This document shows, in pieces, positions 16,742-26,852 of a stretch of DNA of 64,000 nt. The translations under genes were made by a program, and so were the position numbers. The notes under the pieces were generated by a model, which saw nothing but the letters and a program-made list of their open reading frames with translations, was not told the DNA's origin and did no database searches. The stretch is from Sphingomonas sanxanigenens DSM 19645 = NX02 (GTDB lineage: Bacteria; Pseudomonadota; Alphaproteobacteria; Sphingomonadales; Sphingomonadaceae): assembly GCF_000512205.2 (NCBI RefSeq), contig NZ_CP006644.1, positions 5,036,501 to 5,100,500 on the forward strand. The letters run 5' to 3'. How positions within the stretch are numbered: the first letter of the stretch is position 1; the number at the start of each line of letters is the position of its first letter.

Positions 16742-18015
16742 GCGGTGGCGTAGACGCTGCGCGCGAAGCCGGTGGTGAAGGGCAATGTCGTATCCGGCAT
16801 GAACTGGGCATAGCCGCCTGCGCGCAGTCCTGCGCCGGGATCGATGAACGCGATCGTCGCCGCAGCGCCGCCCCAGCCGAAGCTGCCTGCGCCGCGGCCA
16901 TTTTCCGCACGCAACGTCACCCGCCCGCCCGCACCGAAGCCATTGCCGTCGATCATCGATCCGGCGGTGGCCGCACCCGGCGGCAGCAGGTTGGATGTGG
17001 CGAGCTTCACCGTTTCCGGCTTCATCAGCCGGGCATTGCCGAGCGTGCCCTGCCCCAGCAGCATCGCCAGGAACCGGTCATAATCGCGCGCCGAACTCAC
17101 CAGCCCGGCGCCGCCGAACGGGAAGGCCGGCTTGTCCGCGAAGATCGTGGTCGCGCCCGGATCGACCGGGATCGGCATGCCCTGAAGGTAGAAATAATTG
17201 GTGGTCATCCGCCCGCGTTCTGCGGCGGGTACGGTGAACCAGGTGCTCTTCATGTCGAGCGGATCGAAGATGCGTTCCTGCAGGAACTGGTCGAAGGGCA
17301 TGCCGCCGGCCACTTCGATCACCCGGCCGAGCAGGTCGAGGCCGACCGAATAGCTCCACTTCGCACCCGGATCGGCGATCAGCGGCAAGGTCGCCAGCCG
17401 ATCCGCGAACACTTCCAGGCTGGGCGCGGTCGGCACGTCGGGCACACCCGGCAGCCTGAACCGGCCAAGCGCCGCCGGAGTCAGCCCCAGCCGCAGATAT
17501 TCCTGCAGCAGCGGCCCCTGCGTGATGATCGTGTAGCCGAGGCCCGCGGTGTGGGTGAGCAGGTTGCGGACGGTGATCGGCCCCTTCGCCGGCCGGCTCG
17601 TCAGATCCCTCATCGGATCGACCAGCACGCGCGGATTGGCGAAGCCGGGGATGAAATCGGCGATGTTCCGGTCGAGCGCGAGCTTGCCCTCCTCGACCAG
17701 CATCATCGCCGCCATGCCGGTAACCGGCTTGGTCATCGAATAGATCCGCCACAGCGTATCGCCGTCCACCGCCGTCCGGCTGTCGCGCGCGATCGTGCCG
17801 GCGCCATGCAGAGCCGGCGCCTCGCCGCCGCGGCCGATCGCGAACGCGACACCCGGCAGCTTGCCGTCGCGCACGAGGCCGTCGAGCAGGGCACGCGACG
17901 CCGCCCAGTCGGCACCGGTGGTCCGCGCCAGAGCGGGCAGCGCCGCGAACGCGCCCGCCGCGGCGATGGCGCCCAGAAAGCGGCGCCGGTCGAGCCTAAG
18001 GTCGGTTGGGGTCAT
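16738..18015 (-). CDS. Tat-exported serine hydrolase, beta-lactamase/esterase (class C-like) family
   Basis: A 425-residue protein. The N-terminal RLDRRRFLGAIAAAGAFA is a twin-arginine signal, so it is exported folded. The serine-hydrolase catalytic motif SMTK (SxxK), the Tyr motif YSV in KWSYSVGLDLLGRVIEVAGG, HTAGLGY, and a C-terminal GWGG triad mark the beta-lactamase-related family that includes EstB-type esterases. Length favours an esterase or peptidase over a true beta-lactamase. The ATG at 18015 has GAGAGGATT in front and lies inside the end of mutY. Confidence 0.9.
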   Translation of the reverse strand: MTPTDLRLDRRRFLGAIAAAGAFAALPALARTTGADWAASRALLDGLVRDGKLPGVAFAIGRGGEAPALHGAGTIARDSRTAVDGDTLWRIYSMTKPVTGMAAMMLVEEGKLALDRNIADFIPGFANPRVLVDPMRDLTSRPAKGPITVRNLLTHTAGLGYTIITQGPLLQEYLRLGLTPAALGRFRLPGVPDVPTAPSLEVFADRLATLPLIADPGAKWSYSVGLDLLGRVIEVAGGMPFDQFLQERIFDPLDMKSTWFTVPAAERGRMTTNYFYLQGMPIPVDPGATTIFADKPAFPFGGAGLVSSARDYDRFLAMLLGQGTLGNARLMKPETVKLATSNLLPPGAATAGSMIDGNGFGAGGRVTLRAENGRGAGSFGWGGAAATIAFIDPGAGLRAGGYAQFMPDTTLPFTTGFARSVYATA

Positions 18016-19057
18016 AATCCTCTCGCGCGGCGCGCGCCGCCTTGATGAACACAGTGGGCAACCCGGCCTCTTCCAGCCGGTCCCGCGGCCACCATTCTCC
18101 GTCAGCCGGCGTCGCGCAATCCCTTTCCAGTACAGCCGCGGCGATGCTGAGATCGAGCGTGAAATGGGTGAAGACATGGCTGACCCGCGGCGCCAGCAGC
18201 CGCCAGTCGAGCGCCGCCGGCGCCCCGTCGAGCCCCGGCGGCCGATCCGCCCACGGCCCCGTCGGCAGCGCGCGCATGCCGCCGAGCAGCCCCTTGTCCG
18301 GTCGCCGCACGACCAACACCGCGCCATCGCGCTCGATCCAGAAGATCGTGCCATGCCGTTGCGGCTTGGCCTTTTTCGCCGCCTTCACCGGAAAGCGCGC
18401 CGGATCGCCGGTGGCGCGCGCCGCGCAGCCGGCGGCGATCGGGCAGACGAGACAGGACGGGCTACGCGACGTACAGATCGTCGCGCCGAGATCCATCATC
18501 GCCTGCGCGAAGTCCCCCGCGCGCCGCGCCGGCGTGAGCGTCGCCGCCAGCCGGCGCAGCGCGGGCTTGGCGGCAGGCATCGGCTCGGCGACGGCGAACA
18601 GCCGCGCCACGACGCGCTCGACATTGCCGTCCACCACGGTCGCGGGCCGGTCGAAGGCGATCGCCGCCACCGCCGCCGCGGTGTAGGCGCCGACGCCCGG
18701 CAGTTCGAGCAGCCCCGCCTCGTCGTCGGGAAAGCCGCCGCGCAGCGTTACCGCCCGTGCGCAGGCGAGCAGGTTGCGCGCGCGGGCATAATAGCCGAGC
18801 CCCGCCCAGGCGCTCATCAGTTCGGCATCCTCGGCAGCGGCAAGTGCCGCCACCGTCGGCCAGCGCGCGGTGAACCGCTCGAAATAGGGAATCACCGCGG
18901 CGACCGTCGTCTGCTGAAGCATGATCTCCGACAGCCAGACGCGATAGGGTTCGGGCGCCGGCGTGCCGGGCGGGCTGCGCCACGGCAGGCGGCGGGCATT
19001 GGCATCATACCAGGCCAGCAGCAGCGGGGCGACCGCATCCTTCATATCGACGGACAT
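17996..19057 (-). CDS. mutY: A/G-specific adenine DNA glycosylase
   Basis: A 353-residue base-excision repair enzyme that removes adenine opposite 8-oxoguanine. Landmarks are SEIMLQQTTVAAVIPYFERF, the helix-hairpin-helix LPGVGAYTAAAV, the catalytic Asp in VVDGNVERV, and the 4Fe-4S ligands in C-x6-C-x2-C-x5-C (CTSRSPSCLVCPIAAGC). The C-terminal Nudix-like domain (WIERDGAVLVVRRPDKG) reads the 8-oxoG. The start is either 19057 or 19045; neither has a strong ribosome site. It is divergent from dciA, with only 14 bases between starts. Confidence 0.94.
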   Translation of the reverse strand: MSVDMKDAVAPLLLAWYDANARRLPWRSPPGTPAPEPYRVWLSEIMLQQTTVAAVIPYFERFTARWPTVAALAAAEDAELMSAWAGLGYYARARNLLACARAVTLRGGFPDDEAGLLELPGVGAYTAAAVAAIAFDRPATVVDGNVERVVARLFAVAEPMPAAKPALRRLAATLTPARRAGDFAQAMMDLGATICTSRSPSCLVCPIAAGCAARATGDPARFPVKAAKKAKPQRHGTIFWIERDGAVLVVRRPDKGLLGGMRALPTGPWADRPPGLDGAPAALDWRLLAPRVSHVFTHFTLDLSIAAAVLERDCATPADGEWWPRDRLEEAGLPTVFIKAARAAREDYDPNRP

Positions 19058-19071
19058 GGGTCGGCTATGGC

Positions 19072-19632
19072 ATGACCGCGGCGATGACGGAACGACGCAG
19101 CAAGACCGGTAGCAAGACGACACCCCCCGCGGTCGAGCGGGAGCGTGGCGGACGCGCGCGTTCGGTATCCGAAATGCTGCCCGACGTCGGCCGCGCGGCG
19201 TTCCGCCAGTTCGGCTTCATCCAGTCGTCGATCGTCAGCCGCTGGGCCGAGATCGTCGGCCCGCGCTATGCCGAGGCATCGGCGCCGGAAGCGATTCGCT
19301 TTCCGCCGGGCCGACGCTCCGAGGGCGTGCTCCATCTGGTGGTCGCCAGCGCGCACGCGCCGATGATGCAGCATGTCGCGCCCGCGATCATCGAGCGGGT
19401 CAACCGTTTCTTCGGCTATCCGGCGGTGGCGCGGCTCGCGATCCGGCAGGGGATGATCGAAAAGCGCGCCGCGCGCCCGGCGCCGGCCGCCGAACCCGCG
19501 CCGATACCCCGCGACCTGGGCGAAAGCCTGCGCGAGATCGGCGACCCCGAACTCAAGGCGGTGCTCGAAGCACTGGCCCGCGGCGTTGCGGCCAGCAACG
19601 GCCCGCCGCGCGTCGAAGGAGACCATAAATGA
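19072..19632 (+). CDS. dciA: DUF721 protein, DciA-like helicase loader
   Basis: A 186-residue protein with the DUF721/DciA domain: VSEMLPDVGRAAFRQFGFIQ, then SIVSRWAEIVGPRYAEAS, LHLVVASAHAPMMQHVAPAIIERVN and GYPAVARLAI. DciA is the ancestral loader of the replicative helicase DnaB in bacteria lacking DnaC; that role is assigned by family. The C-terminal third is Pro/Ala-rich and disordered-looking. It overlaps the next gene by four bases (ATGA). Confidence 0.85.
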   Translation: MTAAMTERRSKTGSKTTPPAVERERGGRARSVSEMLPDVGRAAFRQFGFIQSSIVSRWAEIVGPRYAEASAPEAIRFPPGRRSEGVLHLVVASAHAPMMQHVAPAIIERVNRFFGYPAVARLAIRQGMIEKRAARPAPAAEPAPIPRDLGESLREIGDPELKAVLEALARGVAASNGPPRVEGDHK

Positions 19633-20336
19633 AACGCGGCGTCTCGATCGCGGCGGCAACCTCCGCGCTGGTTCTGGCGGCCGGGCTGGCCGGTGCCGCC
19701 CCCGCCCCCCGCCGCATGGCGGCAAGCGCGCCCGCCGCGGCGGACTGGACGCGACGCACCAGCATGACCGAGCAGGGCGCCTATGTGCTCGGCAACCCCG
19801 CCGCCAAGGTGCGGGTGGTGGAATATCTCAGCTATACCTGCAGCCATTGCGCACATTTCGTCAGCGAGGCGGAAACCGCGCTCAAGCGCGACTATATCAG
19901 CCGCGGCACCGCAGCGATCGAATTGCGCCATGCGGTGCGCGACCGGTTCGACTATGCCGCAGCATTGCTCGCACGCTGCGGCGGCGCGGAGCGATTTTTC
20001 GGCAATACCGAGGCGATCCTGGCCGCGCAGCCGCAATGGCTGGCTAAGGCGGAAGCCTATGCGGGGCCGCGACCCGCCTCGGTCGATGAGGGGCTGCGCG
20101 CCGTCGCCAAGGCGAGCGGGCTCGATCAGTTGATGATCGGACGCGGGCTGACCGCGCAGCAGGTCGATGCCTGCCTGGCAGACGATGCCCAGCAGGCGAC
20201 GCTGGGCACGATGACCGAGGCCTCGTTCAAACGCATCCAGGGCACGCCGAGCTTCGAGATCAACGGCACGGTGCTTGCCGACGTCCATAGCTGGGACATG
20301 CTGGAGCCCCAGATCAAGGCAGCGCTGGCGCGCTGA
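19629..20336 (+). CDS. DsbA-family periplasmic thioredoxin-fold protein (1)
   Basis: A 235-residue protein with a signal peptide (cleavage near AGAAPA) and a DsbA-type fold: YVLGNPAAKVRVVEYLSYTC, catalytic CSHC (about 69-72), a helical insert, and the cis-proline loop GTPSFEING. It probably oxidises or isomerises thiols in the periplasm. It sits between dciA and smc with a paralogue next to it, an arrangement common in sphingomonads. Confidence 0.9.
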   Translation: MKRGVSIAAATSALVLAAGLAGAAPAPRRMAASAPAAADWTRRTSMTEQGAYVLGNPAAKVRVVEYLSYTCSHCAHFVSEAETALKRDYISRGTAAIELRHAVRDRFDYAAALLARCGGAERFFGNTEAILAAQPQWLAKAEAYAGPRPASVDEGLRAVAKASGLDQLMIGRGLTAQQVDACLADDAQQATLGTMTEASFKRIQGTPSFEINGTVLADVHSWDMLEPQIKAALAR

Positions 20337-20365
20337 ATTCGTTTTACACGGAGAAGACCGACCCC

Positions 20366-21103
20366 ATGCGTATCACCACCGTTCTCGCCCTGTCGCTTTC
20401 GATCGCGCTCGCTGCCTGCGGCGGCAGCGAGGGCGGCAACACCAGCGCCGGCGCCGACGGCCCCAAGGTCGCCGCCACGCCGGCCCCGGCCGGGCAGGAC
20501 TGGACGACCACCGTCGTCAAGACGCCCGAGGGCGGCTTCCGCATGGGCAACCCCAACGCGCCGATCAAGCTGGTGGAATTCGGTTCGATGACCTGTTCGC
20601 ACTGCGCCGACTTCGCCACGACGGGCATCCCCGCGCTGAAGCGCGACTATATCGCGACCGGCAAGGTCAGCCTGGAATATCGCAACTTCGTTCGCGATTC
20701 CTTCGATCTCACCGCCTCGCTGATCGCGCGTTGCGGCGGTGAGGCCCCCTTCTTCGCGCTGACCGAACAGATGTTCGCGACGCAGGCCGAATGGATCGGC
20801 CGCGCCCAGTCTCCGGAAGCCGAGCAGGCGCTGCGCGGCGCTGCCGGACCCGCCCTGCTGCCCGCGCTCGCCAAGGCCAGCGGGCTCGACCAGTTCGCTC
20901 GCCAGCGCGGCGTGAGCGCGGACAAGATCGCTGCTTGCCTCAAGGACCAGGCCGAGGCCGAGCGTCTCGCCAAGGGCGTGGAGACGGCCAGCGAGAAGTA
21001 TAACATCACCGGCACGCCGAGCTTCCTGATCAACGACGAGCTCGTCCCCAACGCCGCCGCCTGGCCGCAGCTGGAGCCGGCGCTGAAGGCCGCGGGCGCC
21101 TGA
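20366..21103 (+). CDS. DsbA-family thioredoxin-fold lipoprotein (2)
   Basis: A 245-residue paralogue of the preceding gene: the same GNPNAPIKLVEFGSMTCSHC active site, KRDYIATGKVSLEYRNFVRD, and cis-Pro loop GTPSFLIND. Unlike its neighbour it has a lipobox-like signal (LSIALAACGG), so it is probably anchored to a membrane through a lipid-modified Cys. The acidic Gly/Ser linker after it fits a tether. The spacer to the first gene is only 29 bases. Confidence 0.9.
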   Translation: MRITTVLALSLSIALAACGGSEGGNTSAGADGPKVAATPAPAGQDWTTTVVKTPEGGFRMGNPNAPIKLVEFGSMTCSHCADFATTGIPALKRDYIATGKVSLEYRNFVRDSFDLTASLIARCGGEAPFFALTEQMFATQAEWIGRAQSPEAEQALRGAAGPALLPALAKASGLDQFARQRGVSADKIAACLKDQAEAERLAKGVETASEKYNITGTPSFLINDELVPNAAAWPQLEPALKAAGA

Positions 21104-21147
21104 TCGGCTGAGATGCGCGGGCTGGGGCGCCTCCGGGACATGCCGGG

Positions 21148-24100
21148 TTGAGGATCAAGCGGCTCAAGCTCGCTGGGTTCAAGAGCTTCGTCGACCCCGC
21201 CGAACTGCACATCGAACCGGGGCTGACGGGGATCGTCGGCCCCAATGGCTGCGGCAAATCCAACCTGCTGGAGGCGATCCGGTGGGTGATGGGCGAATCG
21301 AGCGCGCGGTCGATGCGCGGCGCCGGCATGGAAGACGTGATCTTCGCCGGCACCGCGACGCGGCCGGCGCGCGACTTCGCCGAGGTGACCATCCTCACCG
21401 AGCGCGGATCCGGCGAAGGCGACGGGCCGATCGCGTCGGCAGGCGACGGTGACGTCGAGATCGTCCGCCGCATCGAGCGCGGTGCCGGATCGGCCTATCG
21501 CGTCAACGGGCGCGACGTGCGCGCCAAGGATGTCGCGCTGATCTTCGCCGACGCCGCGACCGGCGCGCACAGCCCGGCGCTGGTCAGCCAGAACCGCATC
21601 GGCGCGATCATCTCCGCCAAGCCGACCGAGCGCCGCGCGATGCTGGAAGAGGCGGCGGGCATCGCCGGCCTGCATGTGCGCCGCAAGGATGCGGAGCAGA
21701 AGCTGCGCGCCGCCGAGACCAACCTGACCCGCGTCGACGAATTGCTCGCTGACATGGACAATCGCGCGGCGGCATTACGCCGGCAGGCGCGGCAGGCGGA
21801 GAAGTATCGCCAGCTCACCGACCAGATCCGTATCGCCGAGGCACGGCTGATCTATGCGCGCTGGCGCGATGCCGCCGCCGCGGCCGACGCCGCGCGTGCC
21901 GAGGCACAGCGCGCCGAAACCCTGGTCATCACCGCCGCCGAGGCGCAGCGCGCCGCGGCCACCGCGCAGCTCGATGCCGCGCAGACCTTGGCGACCGCGC
22001 GCGCCGGCGCGCAGCGCACGCGCGACGCCGCGACCGAGGCGGGCCATATCCTCGCGGCCTCCCGCACCGAACGCGGCGCGCTCGACCGGCGCATCGCCGA
22101 GTTGGCGGCCGCCGCCGAACGGCTCGACACCGATCGCTCGCGCGAAAGCGATCTTGCGCGCGACGCCGCCGAGGCGCTGCAGCGTCTGGGCGATGAGACC
22201 AAAGCGCTCGATGCGCGCGTCGCCGCCGCCGAGAAGGACCGCCCCGGGCTCGCCGAACACCTCGCCGCCGCCGAGGTGGCGACACGCGATGCCGAGGTCG
22301 CGCTGGCCCAAGCGCTGGCCGCGCAGGCCAGCGAGCAAGCCGAGCGCCGCGTGGCGGATGCCGCCATCGCCGCCGCCGCCGCGGGGGTTTCCCGCGCCGC
22401 GCGGGATCGGGATGCGGTCGTCCGCGAGCGGGCCGGGTTGGGCGACGAAGCACCGCTGATCGCCGAGCGGGCCCGGGCGCGGACCACCCGCGAGCGGGCG
22501 GAGCACGCGGCCGAGGCCGCCGCTGCCGCGATCGAACAGGCCGAGACCGACCGGCGCGATGCGGCCGCGGCACGCGATGCGGCGGAAGCCGAGCGGTCTT
22601 CAGCGCGCGCGCAGCTTGCCGCGCTCGAAAGCGAGGCGCGCGCGCTCGCCAGGACGATCGACCGCGGCACGGCCGGCACCCACCGCGCCATCGACCGCGT
22701 CCGCGCCCGCCCCGGCTATGAACGCGCCTTGGCGGCGGCGCTCGGCGACGAACTCGACGCGGCAGTGGGCGCCACCGGCAAAAGACGCTGGCAGGGCGCG
22801 GCGTCGGCGGAAGGCGATCCGGTCCTCGCGGGGGGCGAGCGGCTCGCGGATCATGTCGAGGCACCGGCGGAGCTGGCGCGGCGGCTGGCGCAGATCCTCG
22901 TCGTCGAGAGCGATGGCGGCGAGGCGCCTTGCGGTCGGCCAGCGCCTCGTGACGCGCGATGGCCGGCTGCGGCGATGGGACGGCTATGTCGCCGAGGATG
23001 TCGGCGCTGCTGCGGCCGAGCGGCTGATCCGGGTCAACCGGCTGACGGAAATCGAGGCGCAGCTTCCCGCCGCGCAGGCGCTGGTCGAGCGCGCGGGCGC
23101 CGCGCAGGCCGAGGCGGCGACGCGCGCCGAGGCCGCCCGGCGGGGTATCGATCAGGCCCGTGCCGCGCTGACCCAGGCCGAGGCGACTGCACGCGGCGCC
23201 ACGCGCAGCGAGGATCAGGCAGTCACCGCGATCGAACGGCTCGAAACGCGCCGCGCCGAACTCGACCAGCGCATCACCCGCGCCGAGGCCGAAGCCGCCG
23301 AGGCGGGGGCCGATCATCGGCGTGCGCAGGCCGCCCGCGCCGCGCTGCCCGATGGCATCGAGACCGCCAAACAGGTTCAACTGCTCCAGCACGCCGCCGA
23401 GGCCGCTCGCGCCAATGCCGCGCAACTGCGCGCCGAGGCGGCAACGCTGGAACGCGGCATCGCCGCCGACCGCCAGCGCCGCGAGGCCGCTGCCGGCGAG
23501 GCGAAGGGCTGGCGTTCCCGCGCAGGCGAAGCGGCGAAGCGCATCGAGGAGATGGCCAAGCGCGAGAAGACGATCGCGGCGGAGCAGGCGACCTTGGCCG
23601 AGGCCCCGGCGAAGCTCGCCGCACGCATCGCCGCGGAGGAAGACGCCGCCACGCGCCTGGCCGCCGAGGCGACCGCCGCCGCCGCCGCCGAGCGCGAGGC
23701 CGAAACCCGCGTGCGCGAGACCGAGGCGGTCCAGGTCCGCACCGCCGAGGCACTGGCTGCAGCGCGCGAGGCCCGCGCCGGCGCCGTGGCGCGCGCGGAG
23801 AGCCAGGAACAGCGCCGCACCGAGATGAGCCGGCTTGCCGGCGAGCGCTTCGATTGCCCGGCGGTGGTGCTGCCCGAGAAGCTCGGCTTCCCCGGCGCCG
23901 AGGTCGGCAACGCCGATATGGAGGGAGGACGCCACGACCGGCTGGTCGCCGAACGCGAGCGGATCGGTCCGGTCAACCTCGTCGCCGAGCAGGAATTGCG
24001 CGAGGTGGAAGACGAACGCGCGCGGTCGGCAGCGGAGCGCGAGGAACTGGGGCAGGCGATCAATCGACTCCGCGGCTCGATCGGCAGCCTCAACCGCGAG

Positions 24101-24589
24101 GGCCGCGCGCGGCTGCTCGCCGCCTTCGAAGCGGTCGACGGCCATTTCCGCAGGCTGTTCACCACCTTGTTTGCGGGCGGCGAGGCGCATCTGGCGCTGG
24201 TCGATTCGGACGATCCGCTGGAAGCGGGACTGGAGATCATGGCGCAGCCGCCGGGCAAGAAGCTCGCGGCGCTGACCTTGCTGTCGGGCGGCGAGCAGGC
24301 GCTGACCGCGGTCGCGCTGATCTTCGGCCTGTTCCTCACCAACCCCGCGCCGATCTGCGTGCTGGACGAGGTCGATGCACCGCTCGACGACGCCAATATC
24401 GAGCGCTTCTGCGACCTGCTGGATGTGATGACGCAGGAAACCGATACCCGCTACCTGATCGTCACCCACAACGCGGTGACGATGAGCAGGATGCACCGGC
24501 TGTTCGGCGTGACGATGATAGAGAGGGGCGTCAGCCGGCTGGTCTCGGTCGATCTGGGCGCGGCGGAGCGATTGCTCGCGGCAGAATAA
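21148..24589 (+). pseudogene. smc: chromosome segregation ATPase SMC, interrupted by a frameshift
   Basis: Two frames together encode a full-length SMC of about 1,147 residues. The first part starts with TTG at 21148 (MRIKRLKLAGFKSF), has Walker A GPNGCGKSN near residue 31 and a long coiled coil, and is correct to DGGEA at about 22926. From 22928 homology continues in the next frame as LAVGQRLVTRDGRLRRWDGYV (hinge region), through the second coiled coil to LLSGGEQALTAVALIF and Walker B ICVLDEVDAPLDD, stopping at 24589. One extra C in GCGCC (22925-22928) explains the break. As sequenced, the first frame reads on to 24918 as nonsense. Confidence 0.9.
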
Positions 24590-24617
24590 GCGGCGAAACG
24601 GGCAGGCAAACGCCAAA

Positions 24618-24642
24618 CCCCCTCCCGCTTGCGCGGAAGGGG
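24618..24642. terminator. GC-rich hairpin between convergent smc and aceA
   Basis: CCCCTCCCGC and GCGGAAGGGG form a stem with one mismatch around a TT-containing loop. It has the palindrome style seen at 9185 and 12104 and no T-run. Confidence 0.45.
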
Positions 24643-24667
24643 GGCCGGGGGAGCGGCTTCCTTTCCC

Positions 24668-26263
24668 TTATGCCGCGAACTGGTTCATCGTGTTGTGCGC
24701 GCCGCCGGCCTTCAACGCGGCCTCGCCGGCGAAATACTCCTTGTGATCGTCGCCGATGTCGCTGCCCGACATGTTCTGGTGCTTCACGCAGGCGATGCCC
24801 TGCCGGATCTCCTGGCGCTGGACGTTCAGGACATAGCCGAGCATTCCCGCCTCGCCGAAATACTCCCTGGCGAGATTGTCGGTGGAGAGCGCCGCTGTGT
24901 GGTAGGTCGGCAAGGTGATCAGATGGTGGAAGATGCCCGCCCGTGCCGCCGCATCCTTCTGGAAGGTGCGGATGCGCTCGTCGGCCTCGGCAGCCAGATC
25001 GGTGCCGTCATAATCGACGCTCATCAGCCTTGCACGGTCATAGGCCGACACGTCCCGCCCTTCCGCCGCCCAGGCATCGAACACCTGCTGGCGGAAATTC
25101 AGCGTCCAATTGAAGGAGGGCGAGTTGTTGTAGACCAGCTTGGCGTTGGGGATCACCTCGCGGATGCGGTCGACCATCGAGGCGATCTGCTCGATATGCG
25201 GCTTCTCGGTCTCGATCCACAGCAGGTCGGCGCCATTCTGCAGCGAGGTGATGCAATCGAGCACGCAGCGGTCCTCCCCGGTGCCCTCACGGAACTGGAA
25301 AAGGTTCGACGGCAGGCGCTTGGGCCGCATCAGCTTGCCGTCGCGGTTGATGATGACGTCGCCATTGACGGTCGAGAGGTCGGTCACCTCCGCGCAGTCG
25401 AGGAACGCGTTGTACTGGTCGCCCAGGTCGCCCGGTTCCTTGCTGAACGCGATCTGCTTGGTGAGGCCGGCGCCCAGCGAATCGGTGCGGGTGACGATGA
25501 CACCGTCCTCGACGCCGAGTTCGAGGAAGGCGTAGCGGCAGGCACGGACCTTCGCGAGGAAGTCCTCGTGCGGCACGGTGACCTTGCCGTCCTGGTGGCC
25601 GCACTGCTTCTCGTCGGAGACCTGATTTTCGATCTGCAGCGCGCACGCGCCGGCCTCGATCATCTTCTTCGCCAGCAGATAGGTCGCCTCGGCATTGCCG
25701 AAGCCCGCGTCGATATCGGCGATGATCGGCACGACGTGGGTCTCGTAATTGTCGATCGCCTGCAGCAGGCGCTGCTCCTCGATGCGATTGCCGGCGGCGC
25801 GCGCGGCATCAAGCTCGCGGAACATCATGCCGAGCTCGCGCGCGTCCGCCTGGCGGAGGAAGGTGTAGAGTTCCTCTATCAGTGCGGGTACCGAAGTCTT
25901 CTCGTGCATCGACTGGTCCGGCAGCGGCCCGAAGTCAGACCGCAGCGCGGCGATCATCCAGCCCGACAGATAGAGGTAGCGGCGCTTGGTGGTGCCGAAA
26001 TGCTTCTTGATCGAGATCATCTTCTGCTGGCCGATGAAGCCGTGCCAGCAGCCCAGCGACTGGGTGTAGGCCGCCGGATCGGCATCATAGGCGGCCATGT
26101 CCCGCCGCATGATAGCAGCGGTGTAGCGCGCGATATCGAGCCCGGTCCTGAACCGGTTCTGCAGCCGCATCCGGGCCACCGCCTCGGCGCTGATCCCGTC
26201 CCATGTACCCTGATGACTCTGGATAAGCTGGCCGGTCTCGGCGATATGCGTCTGGTAGGTCAT
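24668..26263 (-). CDS. aceA: isocitrate lyase
   Basis: A 531-residue glyoxylate-cycle enzyme splitting isocitrate into succinate and glyoxylate. The active-site loop is KQCGHQDGK, the variant found in the roughly 530-residue subclass, rather than KKCGHMGGK of the shorter enzymes. Other landmarks are IADIDAGFGNAEATY, QIENQVSDEKQCGH and NNSPSFNW. It stands alone; no malate synthase is in the window. An 11-bp palindrome lies 20 bases upstream of the start. Confidence 0.95.
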   Translation of the reverse strand: MTYQTHIAETGQLIQSHQGTWDGISAEAVARMRLQNRFRTGLDIARYTAAIMRRDMAAYDADPAAYTQSLGCWHGFIGQQKMISIKKHFGTTKRRYLYLSGWMIAALRSDFGPLPDQSMHEKTSVPALIEELYTFLRQADARELGMMFRELDAARAAGNRIEEQRLLQAIDNYETHVVPIIADIDAGFGNAEATYLLAKKMIEAGACALQIENQVSDEKQCGHQDGKVTVPHEDFLAKVRACRYAFLELGVEDGVIVTRTDSLGAGLTKQIAFSKEPGDLGDQYNAFLDCAEVTDLSTVNGDVIINRDGKLMRPKRLPSNLFQFREGTGEDRCVLDCITSLQNGADLLWIETEKPHIEQIASMVDRIREVIPNAKLVYNNSPSFNWTLNFRQQVFDAWAAEGRDVSAYDRARLMSVDYDGTDLAAEADERIRTFQKDAAARAGIFHHLITLPTYHTAALSTDNLAREYFGEAGMLGYVLNVQRQEIRQGIACVKHQNMSGSDIGDDHKEYFAGEAALKAGGAHNTMNQFAA

Positions 26264-26282
26264 GCTTCACCTTGTGTGGAGA

Positions 26283-26293
26283 ACTTTCAAAGT
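26283..26293 (-). promoter_or_regulatory. candidate operator upstream of aceA
   Basis: ACTTT-C-AAAGT is a perfect palindrome 20 bases ahead of the aceA start, in the 144-base divergent gap with the YjbQ gene. The position would suit a repressor of the glyoxylate cycle. No regulator is assigned. Confidence 0.35.
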
Positions 26294-26407
26294 GAGTTAT
26301 GCTGCCGATCGCCGATTTCCGCGAAAATTCGTGAACTTGTCGCGTCGCGCTGTCACCCGCGGGCTCATATCGACGGTCGTTTTGTAAATTACTGACAGGA
26401 TTGGATC

Positions 26408-26827
26408 ATGCGACAGGCGGCGACCGAACTTGAGATACGTACCGAACGCCAAGGCCTTGTCGAGGTTACGCGGCCGATCGCTCGCTGGGTGGCCGAACAG
26501 GGAATGACGACGGGGCTGCTGACGGTCTTCTGCCGCCACACCTCCGCGTCGCTGCTGATCCAGGAAAATGCCGCGCCCGAGGTTCGCGACGACATCGAAG
26601 CCTATTTCGCGCGAGTCGCGCCCGAAGACCGCGACGCCTATGCGCATGACGACGAGGGGCCGGACGATATGCCCGCGCATCTCCGCACCGCGCTGACCCA
26701 TACCAGCCTCTCCGTGCCCCTGCTCGGTGGCCGTCTGGCACTGGGAACGTGGCAGGGCATCTACCTGTTCGAACATCGCCGCCAATCGCATCGCCGATCG
26801 CTGGCTTTGCATCTGTCAGGCGACTAA
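26408..26827 (+). CDS. YjbQ / UPF0047 family protein
   Basis: A 139-residue protein of the UPF0047 family. It shows the conserved metal/phosphate-site pattern: GLLTVFCRHTSASLLIQENA, then AHDDEGPDDMPAHLRTAL, then LGTWQGIYLFEHR. Family members rescue thiamine-phosphate synthase mutants, but the real substrate is unresolved. Length is typical and the protein should be cytosolic. Confidence 0.92.
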   Translation: MRQAATELEIRTERQGLVEVTRPIARWVAEQGMTTGLLTVFCRHTSASLLIQENAAPEVRDDIEAYFARVAPEDRDAYAHDDEGPDDMPAHLRTALTHTSLSVPLLGGRLALGTWQGIYLFEHRRQSHRRSLALHLSGD

Positions 26828-26852
26828 AGCTGCTCGGGAAGGAGCTGCCTCA

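Noticed and set aside
22915-22940. Programmed frameshifting in smc
   Set aside because: No slippery heptamer, no downstream pseudoknot apparent, and SMC genes elsewhere are not frameshifted; an indel is simpler.
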